A DNA stretch of 64,000 nt from Dimorphilus gyrociliatus (GCA_904063045.1 CAJFCJ010000020.1:1418916-1482915); one strand, 5' to 3'; shown: positions 1-14,200, counted from the first letter of the stretch. A program made the numbers and translations. The notes: generated by a model not told the origin, from the letters alone.

Positions 1-939
1 GTCTATATAGTCTACTCTAAAGGCGTTCTCTAGATACAAACTATTTTGTATTCCCTTCAACAAAAACATTTTTCTAATTTAATTTTTCTTTTATCGATAA
101 ATAAATGAAATAAAATATAAGATAAAAAATAACACTATGACAAACTAACCTGTAAACAAATCTACTAAGATGAGTACTGTTGGAAAACATTTAATTCATA
201 TAATATGAATTAAACGAATTCGTTTCATATTCAACTTTTAAGTATAATTGATTTCGTTTTTCTTTCTTACTTTTCAAAGAAAGAAATAATTGAAATAAAG
301 TTTTTCTTCTTATTAAATCTTAGTAACGACCTCGTGCAGATTATTTTCAATTTCATTATACAACATCGATTAATCGCTATCTTAGTTGATTATTTAAGCT
401 TCTCTCAAAGGACTCGCAAACGCTTTTTTCTTGAAAATTTTACCTCAGAACTTCGTTTTTCGAAACACATATCACAATTAACATTTATCAATCGTGATAA
501 GTATTAATAGCTGACATTTCTTAACCTCATATCTCTCTTGTCGCAATCGTTTTAATATACTTCTTATGATTAATTGATATAAATTTACTTTCTATATCTT
601 GCATTACTTGGAAAGATTTTCTATGCGATTAACAAGCTAATGACAATCTATTAAATCTGTTCAATCTATTTTACACCTTTGTCAATCTATTAGATCATTT
701 CTTTCGTATATTTAACGAAGAGCAAGAGAACTTACCGAAACAAACTTATTCGGTGAAGCAGGCCATAATAAACTATATCTATATCTGTAATTAAATAAAT
801 AGTAATTAATTGAGATAATACATAATGATGTTTCACTCTTACCATCATTTTAAACTGATAATGAACACGGATTACTTGTAATACTAGATGATAGAGATAG
901 AACAATGAAGGGAGATCAAGATAGATGAGTAAGTAGAGG

Positions 940-971
940 CAGAGAGAGAGCGAGAGAGAGAGAGAGAGAGA
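940..971. repeat. GA microsatellite
   Basis: An almost pure run of GA dinucleotides interrupted by one C. Its complement gives a serine/leucine-rich open frame with no protein features. Confidence 0.95.
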
Positions 972-2569
972 CAGAAAGAAATAGACAGATTGAAGGACAG
1001 ATAGGCAGATAGAGGGAGGAACGGAGAAAAGAAAGAAGGCAAACTACAAGACACAAAGGAGAATGCTTATTTGTTGTCGAAACGGAAACACGTTTATAAA
1101 ACACCGTTAAAAGAATGAAATATTCTAACAAAATATCCAATAAATACGACAGTCATGAAAATTCTTCATATAGCAGAAGCTTTATAGGAAATGAATGGCA
1201 ATCAACAGAGAGCTGTCATGTTTTACTCGCATAGATAATTCCAAGAAAGATACGAATACTAAATTTGCATCATTCTTTTAAACAAGAAGACACTACAGCT
1301 GATACTTATATTCACAAATTTGATAGTTTCTCTTATGAAGAGTTTAAATTTCGCAAAAATAATTACTTCTTAAGTTAAACTTGAAGTAGAGAAACGAGAA
1401 AACAAAGATTTTGCATTTTCTTCTCTAAGGCGTGGTACGAAATTATTGTTTGAACATGAAGCTAGTTATATATACTGTATATACAGTATATTAATTTATA
1501 TGCATGCATATAGCCTATATAGTCTTTTGTTTTCGTGATATCTTACAGAAAATTAGCTTCCTTTCACTCCTTGTAGGGTTTCTTAGTTACTCACTTTACT
1601 TTAATACATAATACGAAAGCTTAATTAAAGTACAAAGTGAGAGAGAAAGAGAGTAAAATTTATCATTGAGGATATTTTCATATTGTAAAAGACTACGGGA
1701 GTGAATGATTTTATTATAAGATTTCTTATATCTGCTAAAATTGACCATGAAAACTTTCATGAGCGATATTAGCACTCCCGCCTATTAATAGTATGTTGGC
1801 AAGATTAGACTGTAAAAGGAAGGATATGGGTACTGGATTGGCAGTTAATTGTGGTACATGAATACGTGTGAACGGATGAAGATAGGAACTTTTAGCATTC
1901 AGTAAATAACAATAAATATCATAGAAAACAAGTAAACTAACTAGTCAATAAAACTAATAAACACTTAAGATTAATTTATATACTTCACTTTACCTTGCCT
2001 TTGTTTTTCTTATATTTCTACTTGAAAAGTGTTATTCGGCGTCTCCTTTAAAAATGACAGAGTTATTGATAAACAACTGAAACGTTTATAGAATTAACTA
2101 TGTCTCCTTTGAAAAATTTTTTTCCTATCCTCTATCTTCTAACACGTAATATAAAATAGAAGACAAGATATATCTTGATCTCTTTCTCTCTTCTATTGAC
2201 AGTTATCAAGATTAAATCATAATTATTCTTTTATTAAAAAGAAAAAAGAAGAGATTAGTTGTGGGATTTGAAATAAAAGAAACTGATTAGCAGAGAAGAC
2301 TTCTTGGAAAATTGGCAGGAATTAATTAGTCTAAATCTCGTTTCTTACAAGATAATTGATTCCTAATTTTTTCTCAATTAAAATCAATGAATAAATTGAC
2401 ACAAAATTCTAAAAATACAGTAAAATCAGGGTGCTATATATAATGTATTAATTACAAACAAACGTTGCATTTATAACATAAATAAAGTAAACTGCAAAAT
2501 TTTGAACGTCATTTAGTATATTTTATTCATTATACAAGCGTTTCCATTAAGTATTACAATTGCGGAAAG

Positions 2570-2584
2570 AAGGAGAGAGAGAGA

Positions 2585-2617
<33 letters not shown>

Positions 2618-2620
2618 GGA
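2570..2620. repeat. GA microsatellite
   Basis: About 50 bases of GA repeat with one GT interruption, lying about 1 kb downstream of the NCOA5 stop codon. Confidence 0.95.
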
Positions 2621-3606
2621 AACAATAAATAGCATATTTTAAAAAGATATTGTAGAAAATAATAAAAATTACACAAAAATAAAGAAAAACAACAGAAAAA
2701 ATTGTAAAAGATTCATTTTCTATAAATTGCAAAGATTTATAACCCGATTAAAATTGTTTGTAAACAATGCTAAAATTAAACTATAATACTAAAATAACTT
2801 AAAAATTTGTGGAAGCTACAGACGTAAGTCGAATATCGATTCTATCAGAAAAAGAGATACGTGATTTTTTCAAGTGTTTTTCAATAATAACAAACTATTA
2901 TTACAGGTTAAAAGACAAACTAAATTAATAAATAATTACTATTATAACTAATTAAAAGACTTTATATAGATTTTACAGAACTTGACATTGTTTTACATTT
3001 TTCTACACATAGCACATTTCTAAGGAAAACAACTTATACATATATAAAATATCAAGATTTTATATTTAGTTATTTAACGTAGCAGTTATATTAATTGGTC
3101 ATACATATATATAAATATATATTAATGTTCCATATATAGTAATTTCAATTATACTGCTGCTTGGTTTTACACTACCTATAAATAAATGTTTGTTTTTATT
3201 TTAATATAAATAATTTAGTTATGAAATAAATGTAATATTTCGTATTTGAGATGTTAACATTGCTGTATTTCTCTTCAGAGTTTACAAGACTGGCCAAAAA
3301 AAATCATGTTCTCTTTTTTCTGTTTTTTTTATGGTCCTCTTTTTGTACAAACTCTCGATATAGCTATTCAAACTAATAAAACATTACATTCATAGTAACC
3401 AGGATAGAATAAATAAGATGATAGATTTAAATTATTTACAGATGTGAACAAATACACATATCTCTTTAGCAGAAGAGATAATCATTTTTGCTTAAACTAT
3501 ACAATAAATCACTTAACATTTATAGTACCAGATAAAAAAAAAACATAGAGATATAGCCTGTAACAAAGTTTGTTAAATAGTTAACTTTCACTATTTAATT
3601 TATTTT

Positions 3607-6440
3607 TTAATAATGTGGCGCTGAATTACCGTACGTGGCGTACGATTGAGTTTGAGTCATATTACGTAAAATATTCGGTCCAGTTGACATAAGATTATCT
3701 AAAGCTTTTTGCACATTAGCATTTTCCATATTTGTGTTAACCGGTTGAGGAATGTGATGCATATTTACAGCAGCATTGTTGAATAGACTTGAAATATGTT
3801 GTTGTAGATGTAGAGCAGATTTTGATTCGATACCTCCTTTGAAAAAAGTAATTAACTGATTGTCTCCAAAATATCCCAATTATATAAATTAGTATGCAAT
3901 ACTTTTTCTCTTATTCTTAATGTTTTTTATAATTATTATTAATTTCTTTTAATAATAGCAAAGAAACAAGAGCGTAACTTTACAAAAATATTACTTACCA
4001 TTTTTAGCTACCAATCTTGCCCTACGTTCTTGTAAATATTCCATAACTTTATCTATTTCTTCTACTGTTAAAACTCTATCATCGGCTAATAAATTTAATA
4101 AATACTTTGTATGTTCATCCGGTGGTATGAAATCACCTACAGTTTGAGGCAATTTAGAGCCTAGTAAAGAAAAATAAAATATTACAAATATATTTTCTAT
4201 CAAGTTCACTTAATATATGAAAATAATGGAAAAAGCTTTCTTCATTTACCTTCACTTCGTTCTTTTACCCGTCGGACATGTTCGTCAAATGTTCTTGATA
4301 TTAAACCTAGTGCAGCTTCCAATGGCATATTTCTATGTTCTGTTTTCATTCAAAAAACATACAAAAATTATTATTGTTAACTAAAAGAAATTCAGAAAAA
4401 AATATTATCATTCTAGATAAAATTAAGAAGAGTATCAATAAAGAAAAAAAAACCACTGTTTTCTCTTTACCTTGAGGTGAATCTTGGCAAATATTTAATG
4501 TCATCGAATGATGAATTTCATTTTCTTCTTTTACAGTTAAACAAAATAATAACCCTCGCCTCGTTGCGCCCTCTACAGCTAAACGAGGAGACATATCGTC
4601 TGGTAGTAATTTCGCAACAGCTCTGAGGCCTAAAGTATATAGTCGTTCGACGATTGATTCACCATATCGCCTAATAATCGAGAAACAATAATCAATAAAA
4701 GAGAATATAAATCAAAATTCTTTTAAATAAAAAGGTAGAAAAAGTGCGTCATTAAAATAATAAAAGGTAAAGAATTATACTAATAAAATTGTGCCATTCA
4801 CCTTAATTCATGAGATGTATAATAAACTTCACAGTCTAAAAGTTGAGATTGGTTGTGGCCTGATACAGGAACTCCCCTGTAAGCGCTGAAGAAATAAAAA
4901 CAAATTAAAACTGTTTGGTATAGAATTATTGTTAGACTTACGCGTATGGATCAAATCCAGGTGGTGGCATTTTAATTGGAATGTTGGGTCTAGATAAAAA
5001 TAAAAAGAATGCAAAATTTTCTTAATGAATATTTTATGGAAGTAAGTACTCAATACCAATTGAGAAAACAAAGCCTAAACAAACTTTTTTAATAATAAAA
5101 AAAATATCTAAATGAAAACGTAGAATTTGCTTTAAATATACCGTACGAGTATTAATGTCATATATTCTTCAAATCTTATTCTTTAAGATAGAGTTAATCG
5201 GAAAGAAATGCGATTCTATAGCAACATTTTACTATTTTTACATCTGTTGTCAATACTAATCCTATCAAGCAACAGGCGTTGGTTGTAAAGTGAAATATCA
5301 CTTTATCACGTTATAAAATTTTTTATACTAACGAATAAGAGTCAATATTCTTCCGTTCTTGAGAGTCATCGTAATCTTTTCTAGGGAACTGTTTTTTCCT
5401 ATATCCTTTCTTTCCCTCAATTACTATACAAACATCAATTTTTGCACCCTTTATATATTTTCCTGTTTCACCGTCAACGGCGGCTCTTGCATCTCCTTCA
5501 TTGTTATACTGGACAAAACCAAATCCCTTATGAACAGAGACTCCTCTAACGTAGCCATATTTTTTAAATATATCTTCCAAGTCATCTCTTGTTAATTGAT
5601 CAGTTGCTAAATTCCCTATAAATATTCTACTAACTAAATCTTTTGGATCATTGCTATTAGTATCATTCGTTGTACGTCGCATTCGTTTATCGTCGTGATG
5701 CCGATCACGAGGTGACCTCGATCTTGATCTTCTTCTTCCTCCATAGCTAGGTGAAGACGATTGCGATCGACAAGGTGAAATGGATCTAGACGAGTTTTCT
5801 GAGCGGCTACGCTTTCTATGTTGCTGTTCACTTGAAGGGCTCCGACTATGACTATTTCTTCGAGGAGAATCTTCTAGAGAAAATAATATAATTAAATCTT
5901 TGTACAATGGATGAAATGGAAAGACAAAAATAAAAAGTAATAGCAACTATAACTACAATTTTTATAAAGTTTCTATTTTTTTTCAAGTGCTTTAATTATT
6001 ATGATTTTGTCATTTCGCTTTAAATGTTTTGCCGTAAATAAGTATTATCATAAAATTACTAAAAATAACCAACTGCAACTTTCAATTTATAAAAAAAGGT
6101 AACATAATGAAATGAAGGGAAAAGTGTAATGCGTAGAAAATAAAATAAGAAGAGCTCTTTGTCTTAAAAGTAAAACTTAATTTCACTTGAAAAATTTTAG
6201 ATATAGGAAAATAAAACATCATACATTAATCGTCAAGAATCATATAATTATCAGATGCAAAGACATAACTTAGTTTGCAAAACATTATTTGAAGTGAACA
6301 TTTTCAACATCTATGAATTTTTATTCCATAGGTTTCTTAGCGTCACAAGCTGATCATGCACAATAATAGTAAAATACTTGCAAAATCTTTATGATTATAC
6401 CTAGTATCTTTATGCATTCATCCGCCAGGCTTAAACTCAT
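3607..6440 (-). CDS. NCOA5: Nuclear receptor coactivator 5 homologue
   Basis: Eight exons on the minus strand: 6401-6440, 5333-5873, 4942-4989, 4802-4885, 4471-4670, 4250-4339, 3999-4160 and 3607-3836. They join in frame to 464 residues. The first exon (MSLSLADECIKIL) fits the phase of the next. An Arg/Ser-rich N-terminus is followed by an RRM at about 95-165 (RIFIGNL as RNP2, KGFGFVQY as RNP1). A domain at about 230-330 resembles the tRNA-synthetase anticodon-binding fold known in NCOA5 (DCEVYYTSHEL, then LTVKEENEIHHSMTLNI). The C-terminus matches the vertebrate protein closely (NLLADDR, then NVQKALDNLMSTGP). The family is nuclear and acts as a transcription coregulator and RNA-binding protein. 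The gene shares a 238-base divergent promoter with DCTN4. The exact 5' end of the last exon (3836 or 3834) is uncertain by one codon. Confidence 0.9.
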
Positions 6441-6678
6441 GTTCTCCTACTATTAAAGCCAGAGCAATTTATTTAAAGCTTTATCTATATCAGCCAACTC
6501 TAAAATCTCTCAGACAGTAACACTCTTTTACTTCACCAGCTAGGCAAAAACCGAAAAAAATAGCCAAGCCGGAAGTAGTTCGATAACATGGTGGAAAATT
6601 ATTCGGGTGGCCAGTTTATTTCAAACAATAATATGGTTCCGCGTTCGACTCTATTTTGCAGTCCTAAGATTCTGTAAG
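6441..6678. promoter_or_regulatory. Divergent promoter of NCOA5 and DCTN4
   Basis: The start codons of the two genes point away from each other across 238 bases. Within it an ETS-type core (CCGGAAGT) lies near 6569. The DCTN4 start codon sits in a TAAGATGGCGAC context, which resembles both a YY1 site and the TISU start element. Site assignments are by motif only. Confidence 0.5.
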
Positions 6679-9028
6679 ATGGCGACTTACGTGGATTTCG
6701 ACAGGGTGCAATATATGGCTGATTTAGGAGTTAAAGCCCCTTTGTGTCGACTCCATTTTTGTAGGCATTGTATGAAACTCCGTTCAACTGACTGTGTATC
6801 TCATGAAGTATGTAGAAGCCTCCTTGGCAAATATTTTTTAGAAAGAAACAAACTTTAGGCCTATTATTGCAGATCGATTCTCATTACTGCCCCCATTGCT
6901 TTGAAAACATGTCACCAGCTGAAGCAAAATTAAAAAAGAACAAGTACGAAAATTTTCTTGCTTTAAAAATAAAACATCTCATTCTAATGTTTTGTTTATA
7001 GATGTGCCAGTTGTTTTGAGTGTCCGAGCTGCTTTCATACTTTATCTACAAGAGCAACTGGAGCCCCTAACCCGGGTGATGATCCTTCAAGACCAGCAGG
7101 AAGGAAAGTTTATTATATGGGTTGTGGATTCTGTAGATGGACAACAAAAGTTGCCGGAATCCCCAATCAAACAGTTGGTTAGCATATCACGTTATACTGT
7201 ATATTAGTATTCGCAGCTGTTTTTGATGGAGATTCTGTTTTTTTTTCTTAGGGAGCGGAGCTTGGTCTGAAAAAGAAAATACAAACTCTGAGCGGGTACT
7301 AATAAAATAATAAATTTACAAGATAAAGAGATCACATTAAAATTAACAAAAAAATCCGATAATTCTTTTAGATTAACACACTTATGGAATATTTTCAACA
7401 ATTAGCTGCAATTGAGAAACAAGAAAAAGATAAAAAAAAATTTATAAGGAGAAAAAGCTTTATACCTTTTTCTGTAGGTGTCTATTAGAAATACTTGTAA
7501 CAGTTCTAATGTTTTCAATTAATTTAGGAGAAATTCGGCTTGTCTTCAACCAGAAAGAGGGCCAGCATTAATCCAGGACTCTCCAGTTTAAGGTATTTAT
7601 TCAATTGTGAGCTTGATATAAATTAGAAAAGTCTTTTTGATGTCGTGAGTAAGTGTTGTACCTCTTACCGAACTGTAACTAATTTCAGCCGAGTATCACA
7701 ATATTATTTATTTGGGTAAGATTAGTTTGCATGATAAAAGATGACATATTTATAAAGCATTGAATTGATGAAACTAATATATTTATGTACATAAACGTGC
7801 ATTTGTATAATCACTGCCAATGATTCTGCTAATTTTCAAGCGTCGTAGTTACTTTAACTAGATATTTTTTTTTCTACACTTCTACAAATTTAGCTCTTGA
7901 CTTAAACATGTTCAGTAAAATATGAATTAGAATTAAAAAAAAAAATTTAATTGTTTAGTTTGAAAGAAAATCCCAAAGTGATGGATATTGAGCCTGCCGA
8001 AGCTTCTGAACAAATAGAGGAACTTTCTGATGAATTTATAAAAAACCCGTTAAAATTAAATGAAAGTGAGTTTTGTAAATGAAACAAAAATGAAACTGTA
8101 TCAAACAAAAAGATATTTATAAAATTTTTTATCAAACAATTTTAGTGACGACTTTAAAACAAAGGCTTGCTACACCGCATTTTCAACCCAATTTCTTTAG
8201 TGAATTGTATCCTAGGCACAAGAATCTTCTTACTCAAAGATCGCTACGCTGCAAAGAATGTGAACATAATGTTATTAAGCCAGAATTTAATCCTTGCTCC
8301 ATTAAATATCGAATTCAACTTGTTGCTATTTATCACGTGCCGGAAATTAGACTTTTTTCTCAACCGAACTTAGAAATTGGAAAAGAAACCCAAGTTATCC
8401 TTACTTTACTCAATCCATTTGATTATGCTGTAACTGTTACTGTTCATGAGCTAAAGGAAGCTGTTTTCAATGCCGAAGTATGTTAAATAATTAAGAACAG
8501 ACACAACAACTTATTAATCTTTATTCTTATTTACTTCAGCTGTCTCTACCCGAGTGCGACTTGTCTCTGCCAGCTAGGGATGAAACTGCAGAGTTTGACG
8601 ACTGTGCAGCTAATCAAGACTTTCAAGATGACCCGAGGTAAAAAAGTTTATTATAAATATTGAAACTTTTTACGCATAAAGAAATTATATCACTGACAGA
8701 AAAGGAATATTTTCTTAATAATGTTTTTTCCCATAGTGTGGTGACGTTTAGAAAATCAAACAAGTTAGGATTTTTTATCAAGGTCACTCCAAAACCTTCT
8801 GCCGCTGGAGCAAAAGTTGTGGTACGAGTTTAGAGCTAAATTATCGGAATTAGCACCTTATATTCACGAACCCTTTTTCTTTTTTTCCAGATCCCTTTTC
8901 AAATTCGCTACAATTATCGAAACATGACGGCGTCGAGTGCTTTAACTGATCCAACGGCATATGAGACTGTTTCTCTGCAACAAAGCGTGTTTGTTGATTT
9001 GGGTGATTTGAATAGTACTGCAGCTTAG
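6679..9028 (+). CDS. DCTN4: Dynactin subunit 4 (p62)
   Basis: Eleven exons: 6679-6807, 6873-6943, 7002-7177, 7252-7295, 7372-7473, 7528-7592, 7959-8065, 8146-8477, 8540-8637, 8737-8821 and 8891-9028. The joined frame is open throughout. The N-terminal half has the paired Cys motifs of the family zinc-binding region ([40 protein letters not shown]). A second Cys pair (LRCKECEHN) lies in exon 8, followed by KPEFNP and the C-terminal segment [11 protein letters not shown]. In the dynactin complex this subunit sits at the pointed end of the Arp1 filament and helps dynein-based cargo transport. The start is the first ATG after an upstream stop-containing leader. Introns are mostly 55-70 bases. Confidence 0.95.
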
Positions 9029-9417
9029 ACTTTTTTTAATTATGTATGCTTTTGAAGCAGAAAATTTGTAAGACTACTCCGCTTTTCTTTGGTAATTCGG
9101 CTGCATAGTTAAAAGTTTAATTTATTTTATTTACGGTTTTTGTTTATTTTCGTTCAATATAAAATACGAATTCAACTTCACAGTTCGATCAGACATAAAT
9201 GCTGTGGAAATACTTATTATTATAAAACCAATAAAAAACAACTCATAATGAGATTTTGCTTGAACGATATACAGTATCAAAGAAAGGTTTAAGTTTTGCT
9301 CAACATATTGAAGTAAGCATTTCACTTTTTTGACTTTCGTATAAATTGACTATTTCGTTTTTGTCCAGACTCGCATCAAGCACCTATTTCGATTTTAAAA
9401 AGAACCCCTAATTATTT
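9029..9417. other. Convergent intergenic region, DCTN4 and dNK 3' ends
   Basis: The 389 bases between the two facing stop codons should hold both 3' UTRs. No further structure was seen. Confidence 0.5.
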
Positions 9418-10493
9418 TTATAGTAGATTATGAAACACACGAACCATAACGTCTCTGGCCTCAGCCTTTTTAGTTATAAGCCATTCCTCATGTAGATCAT
9501 GAAGTTTTTCGATAAATGATAATGATATTGTGTTCTCTTCGCTTCTATCCCGTTTTAGAATTCTGTCATAGCAGACTTTCGGTGAAGCTTGAAGGTATAC
9601 TAAAATAAATCAAAACAGTTCTATTATAGAGAATTCTTTAAGTATAGATGTTTTACTATTTACCGTGCAAATCGATGTCATTTCGTTTATCTTTGGCAAG
9701 TTGTTGATACCACTCATCTAAAATATTAAATTCTAAATCTGATAGATCTCCTCTGAATCAATTTATAAATATGTAATTAATTTCTTATTAGAGTAGAAAA
9801 ACGTTTAACTCACTCTCTATAGCTATTTTCAACAAAAATATATCTTGTACTGTAGAGAGACCTTTCCATCAGAATTACCCGTGAATTCTTTAATAATATA
9901 GTAATGACTTTAGATCAAATCATTATTTATGCAAAAACTACCGTTTCCAATTGATGAGCCTCCAATCTCGTTAGTAAAGCATAGTAATTAAACGTAAAAG
10001 ACCATCTTTGAGTGTCCTTGTATAAAAGATCAAGACCATTATGTCCTTTTATATTGCACCACTTGTGTATGGGTTCGCTTACAGACTATATTAAATATTT
10101 TGTTGATAAAAGTAGTAAAATATAGGAAGCAAGTAATATATACTTTAACAGAGCTAAAACGATCAAAATAGGAGAGGAAAGTGGACTTTCCACAGCCAAT
10201 ATTGCCCTCAACTGATATCTACAACGACATATGATATTCGTAGTTTAAATAATGGTATATTTTCTTATATTTAATTTTAGATACTTTAATTTTTTTCGAA
10301 GTATCACTAGACATCACTCGACGTTGAAAACACCCTGAAAATATGAAATAGAAGTTATACAGGCTGTTAAATCCAAATTTAAATGATAATAAAATTTAAA
10401 TACTTTTTACTCACCTAGAAATGATCTTTTTGCAATAGCGGATTCTGTCAGAATGAACCTTGTAATTGTTGATTGCAATGACTTGATGGTCAT
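9418..10493 (-). CDS. Deoxynucleoside kinase, TK2-like, probably mitochondrial
   Basis: Seven exons: 10415-10493, 10285-10334, 10144-10218, 9942-10085, 9814-9887, 9664-9752 and 9418-9599, joining to 230 residues. Five of the six introns are 54-66 bases. The protein has the P-loop GNIGCGKST at about 48-56, the ERS motif (MERSLYSTRYIF) at about 124 that contacts the nucleoside, and a LID arginine segment (KRDRSEE) near 185, followed by LHDLHEEWLI. The family phosphorylates pyrimidine and other deoxynucleosides for the salvage pathway. The first about 30 residues are rich in Ser, Thr, Arg and hydrophobics and lack acids apart from one Glu, as expected of a mitochondrial presequence. A second in-frame ATG in exon 2 (MSSDTSKK) could give a cytosolic form. 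TK2 and insect dNK cannot be told apart here. Confidence 0.9.
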
Positions 10494-11261
10494 TGAGGGA
10501 GCGAAACAAATTACTGAAATTATATTTATTTAACTGTACGATTTCATTATGTTACTTGAGTTATATGATTGTATGAGAAAAACTGGTAAATCTTAGGAAA
10601 AACATTCATCACTTTAGAATTTGAAAACTAATAACTCTTGGTGCATACAGATTATGAAGCCAAAGTATACAAAAATAAGTTCATTAGTTGACTTACATCT
10701 TATGTATATATGTCATTATAGCCTTCTTATGATATTTCATAAAATAGACATAATTATAGTTGTGGGGTAAATTTTTAGTTTGTAGTAGAATAGAACAATT
10801 CGAAATTATAAAAGGATATAAATGTTATGTTATCACCATGGAAAAAATTTTAATAGAAAAAAGGTGTAAGCTGTCGATCATACTATTTAATCAGTAAAAT
10901 CTTAACAATTCCAAAAAAGTTGGTATTTAATTTCAATACGGTTTCTTTTGAAAAAGAGAAGAAAGAAAATCAATGAAACTTCGCTTAGTAAATAGAACGT
11001 GTCTATATATTTTTTCAACAATATGAGTTAATGGTGCAATCATAGAAAAATTTATCAGTTGAATATTTAATTTAAACATAAATTTTATCTCAGTCAATAA
11101 TTTATTTTGAGAGGCAAGTTCTAACCAAATTCGAATTCTATTATCCGAATCGTATTGTGAACTGGACGGGTTCGCCGACTGGTGGGCCGCATATAAACTT
11201 CTGGTTGTTATACTAAAACGCCGGACAAACAGCATTTTAATTCTTGTGGAAATGAGGAGAT
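10494..11261. promoter_or_regulatory. Divergent intergenic region, dNK and DAPK
   Basis: About 770 AT-rich bases separate the two oppositely oriented start codons and must hold both promoters. No specific motif can be assigned with confidence. Confidence 0.4.
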
Positions 11262-14200
11262 ATGGAAGAAAGTTCTTTTGACAACAAATATGAAGTAATT
11301 GGCGATGCAATTGGGCAGTAAGTAAAAATTAAACTTATATTCCTATATTATCGTAACATTTGTTTACGCGTATAACTGACATTCATTTCCGTAACTTTAC
11401 TTTATTTACAATCAAATTAAATCATTAAGCCATATAGTCGAACGAATTTTTAAAAAGAAGCGATAATTAACTATTAAATTCTTTTATTTTTTCGCTAACA
11501 ACTCTATAACTTTGATATTGGAAAGTGTTCTATTGTTATTCTTTTTTACGTGTAAAAAATGGTATTGTTAGAGAGAAATTACAATTTGGTATTTCCATGA
11601 TTAATCGTTCAAAAAGATACTATTATAATGCATCTATTCCTAATTAAATAGTCGGTAATGTGTTAGTCACGAATGAAATTTTAGTTTATAAAAATTGAGA
11701 GCACCTAAGTGAAAGGTATTGAAATTTAAATTTATCGTTTTGTCTAACGAGTGTACTTTTATTGTATTTACTATAATTTCGGCAGTAAAACTGACATAAA
11801 TTAATGGATTGGTTTAAGTATGATTCTCTCCAACAATAAATCACATGCATATATAAGAAAATCGGCCAAAATAGCATTAACTGATTGTTATGTGAAAAAA
11901 AATTCCTGTTTTCATTGTATTCCTACATAAAACAGCTCATTATTTATGAAAATAATTCTCTGCCTTTTTATTAGTGATATATATTACAGCATTGTATATG
12001 TATATACATATCAATTTGATAGATAAAAAAAGGCTATTATATAATACGATTGCTCATAATTCTGATTGTTATATTTTTCAGCGGTCATTTCGCCACTGTT
12101 TATAAATGTCGTGAGAAATCTACAAACAACTTCTATGCTGCTAAACGGATACGACATGCAAGAAATACTTTATCTAAATCCGGCGCCCAGCAGTCCGATA
12201 TAGACAGAGAAATAAGCACGTTAAAATCTTTAGATCATCCTAATATTATAAAGCTCTACGATGTTTTTGCTGATGTAAAATCTATTGGTAGAAATGGCAA
12301 AGTTTGTGGTAAAGAGACTATACTTATCCTTGAACTGTAAGTATACTGATTTCCATCTTGCAATGGGACAATTTTCTTAAAACAACTAGGAAATTAAAAT
12401 ACAATTTAATTAAGGAAACGTATCGATTCTGATAGAATTCTTTTTTGAGCACAATATTTAAGCCTCATATAGACTGACTAATTAGGAGACTAAAGTAAAT
12501 CACGATAGCATAGTATTATATTTGTACAAATGAGAAATACGCTGCAATGAATATTAGCTTGAATAACATTTACTCAAAAAGCCTAGTGTTTGATCTTTTC
12601 AACTCGGCAATATAGTACGCACTCTCATAGGTACTTTTATAGTTGAACTTTGACTGAGAAATATGCAAATGCTGCAGCTATTTGCAAAAATATATCTGTT
12701 CTCTAAGTAATATTATCTACAATTACAACATTCTAAATTGTTCATTTTAAAGAATTTAGTTACTTGTGTGAAATTTCTTCCATAATGTCACAGATGAAAT
12801 GTGGACCATTTTATATGTGAAAAGTGAGAGTTTTTTTTTCAATGCCTCGCATGGATGAATTATTTTTTTCATTTATAAAAATTTTTGTCAGCTTTGTAGG
12901 AATTTTATATATTAATTGAACAGGTGATAGGAGTTGCTTTTGAGGTCATTCCTTTCTTTTTCATAGGATCTCATTATAAATAAATTTCTGGTAAATTTGA
13001 CAAGTTCTTTTAAAATAATCTTTGAACTTTTGACAGTAATTTACTATCTTCAAAGAAACGCTGACATATATTTATATCTTTACAGGGTAGAAGGTGGAGA
13101 ACTATTTAAAAAAATATGTGAAGAGGAAGTTGCTTGCGAGGTGGATGCTATTTATTACTTGCGTCAAATTTTGGCAGGTCTCAAGCATATGCATTCAAGA
13201 AATATTATACATTTGGATATAAAACCAGAAAATATAATGCTAGATAAAAATGGTGAAAATGTTAAAATAATAGATTTTGGTTTGGCTAGAGATTTATTAC
13301 ACGATTCAAATATTGATTATCGCATGGCTGGAACAGTTCCGTACTTCGGTATTTTATATTTTTTACATAAATTGGTACCTAATTTTGATTTATATGTAAT
13401 TGTACTTCAGCTCCTGAGAGAATAAATGCAGATCCTGTATCACCTTACGCGGATATGTGGAGTTTGGGTGTTGTTGCTTGCATTTTGTTTGTAGAATAAG
13501 AACATTTTCTAATTGATTATCTTAATTATGATATAATTGTTTTCTAATAGATTGACTGGAGTAAATCCATTCGAATGCACTGATCAAGATTTGCCATTAA
13601 AAACGAGACAACAAGAAACTACATCTAATATAACAAAAGGAGAAATAGATTTAGAATCAGAATATTTTGATTCTACCAGTGAAAATGGACAAGATTTTAT
13701 TAAGAATCTCCTATGCCCAAATGCAAACGATAGAATGTCCGCTGAAGAGTGTTTACAGCATCCATGGATGGTTGATGAAATTCCGACAAATCATAAACGT
13801 CGTAGCTCTCAATTAAATGTTAAGAATCTACGATCTTTTATGGCTAAGGAAAGATGGAAGGTTGTGTTTTCTCTTTTTTATATTTATAAAACATCACAAC
13901 TGTTTGTAGAAAATATTTTTTTAGCGTGTCAAATCAGAAAAGATATTGCTAATCGTAATGAGCAATAGCTGTTATACTTGTTCATTCTCACTACTAGCGA
14001 TTAAAGTAAATGTTTATGATATTTACAGAGTGCTGTCTACTCCATTAGGGAATGTTTAACCATCAATAAACGCCTTAGTTTGCCTACACACCTAATAGAA
14101 AATCATAAGGTAAGTTAAAAAAATTTAAATTTTATCTTATTACGAACGTTTTCGCCATAATTTAGGACTCTGAAAAGCAATAATTGAATTCGAAGGGTAT

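Larger units (their letters stand above)
1..3606. other. Gene-free AT-rich stretch
   Basis: No coding exon chain, RNA gene or transposon is recognisable in these 3.6 kb on either strand. The only longer open frames are translations of two GA/CT microsatellites. A 22-base perfect palindrome lies at 1470-1491. The right end is probably the 3' flank of the NCOA5 gene, whose stop codon is at 3607-3609 on the minus strand. Confidence 0.6.

Noticed and set aside
916-1140. Open frame rich in Ser and Leu on the minus strand
   Set aside because: It is the translation of the GA/CT microsatellite and flanking DNA, with no domain or splice context.
2547-2732. Short frame with SLSLSLS repeats on the minus strand
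   Set aside because: Again a microsatellite translation; no protein features.
10933-11310. 125-codon minus-strand frame over the DAPK first exon
   Set aside because: It overlaps the well-supported DAPK start exon on the other strand and has no recognisable domain.
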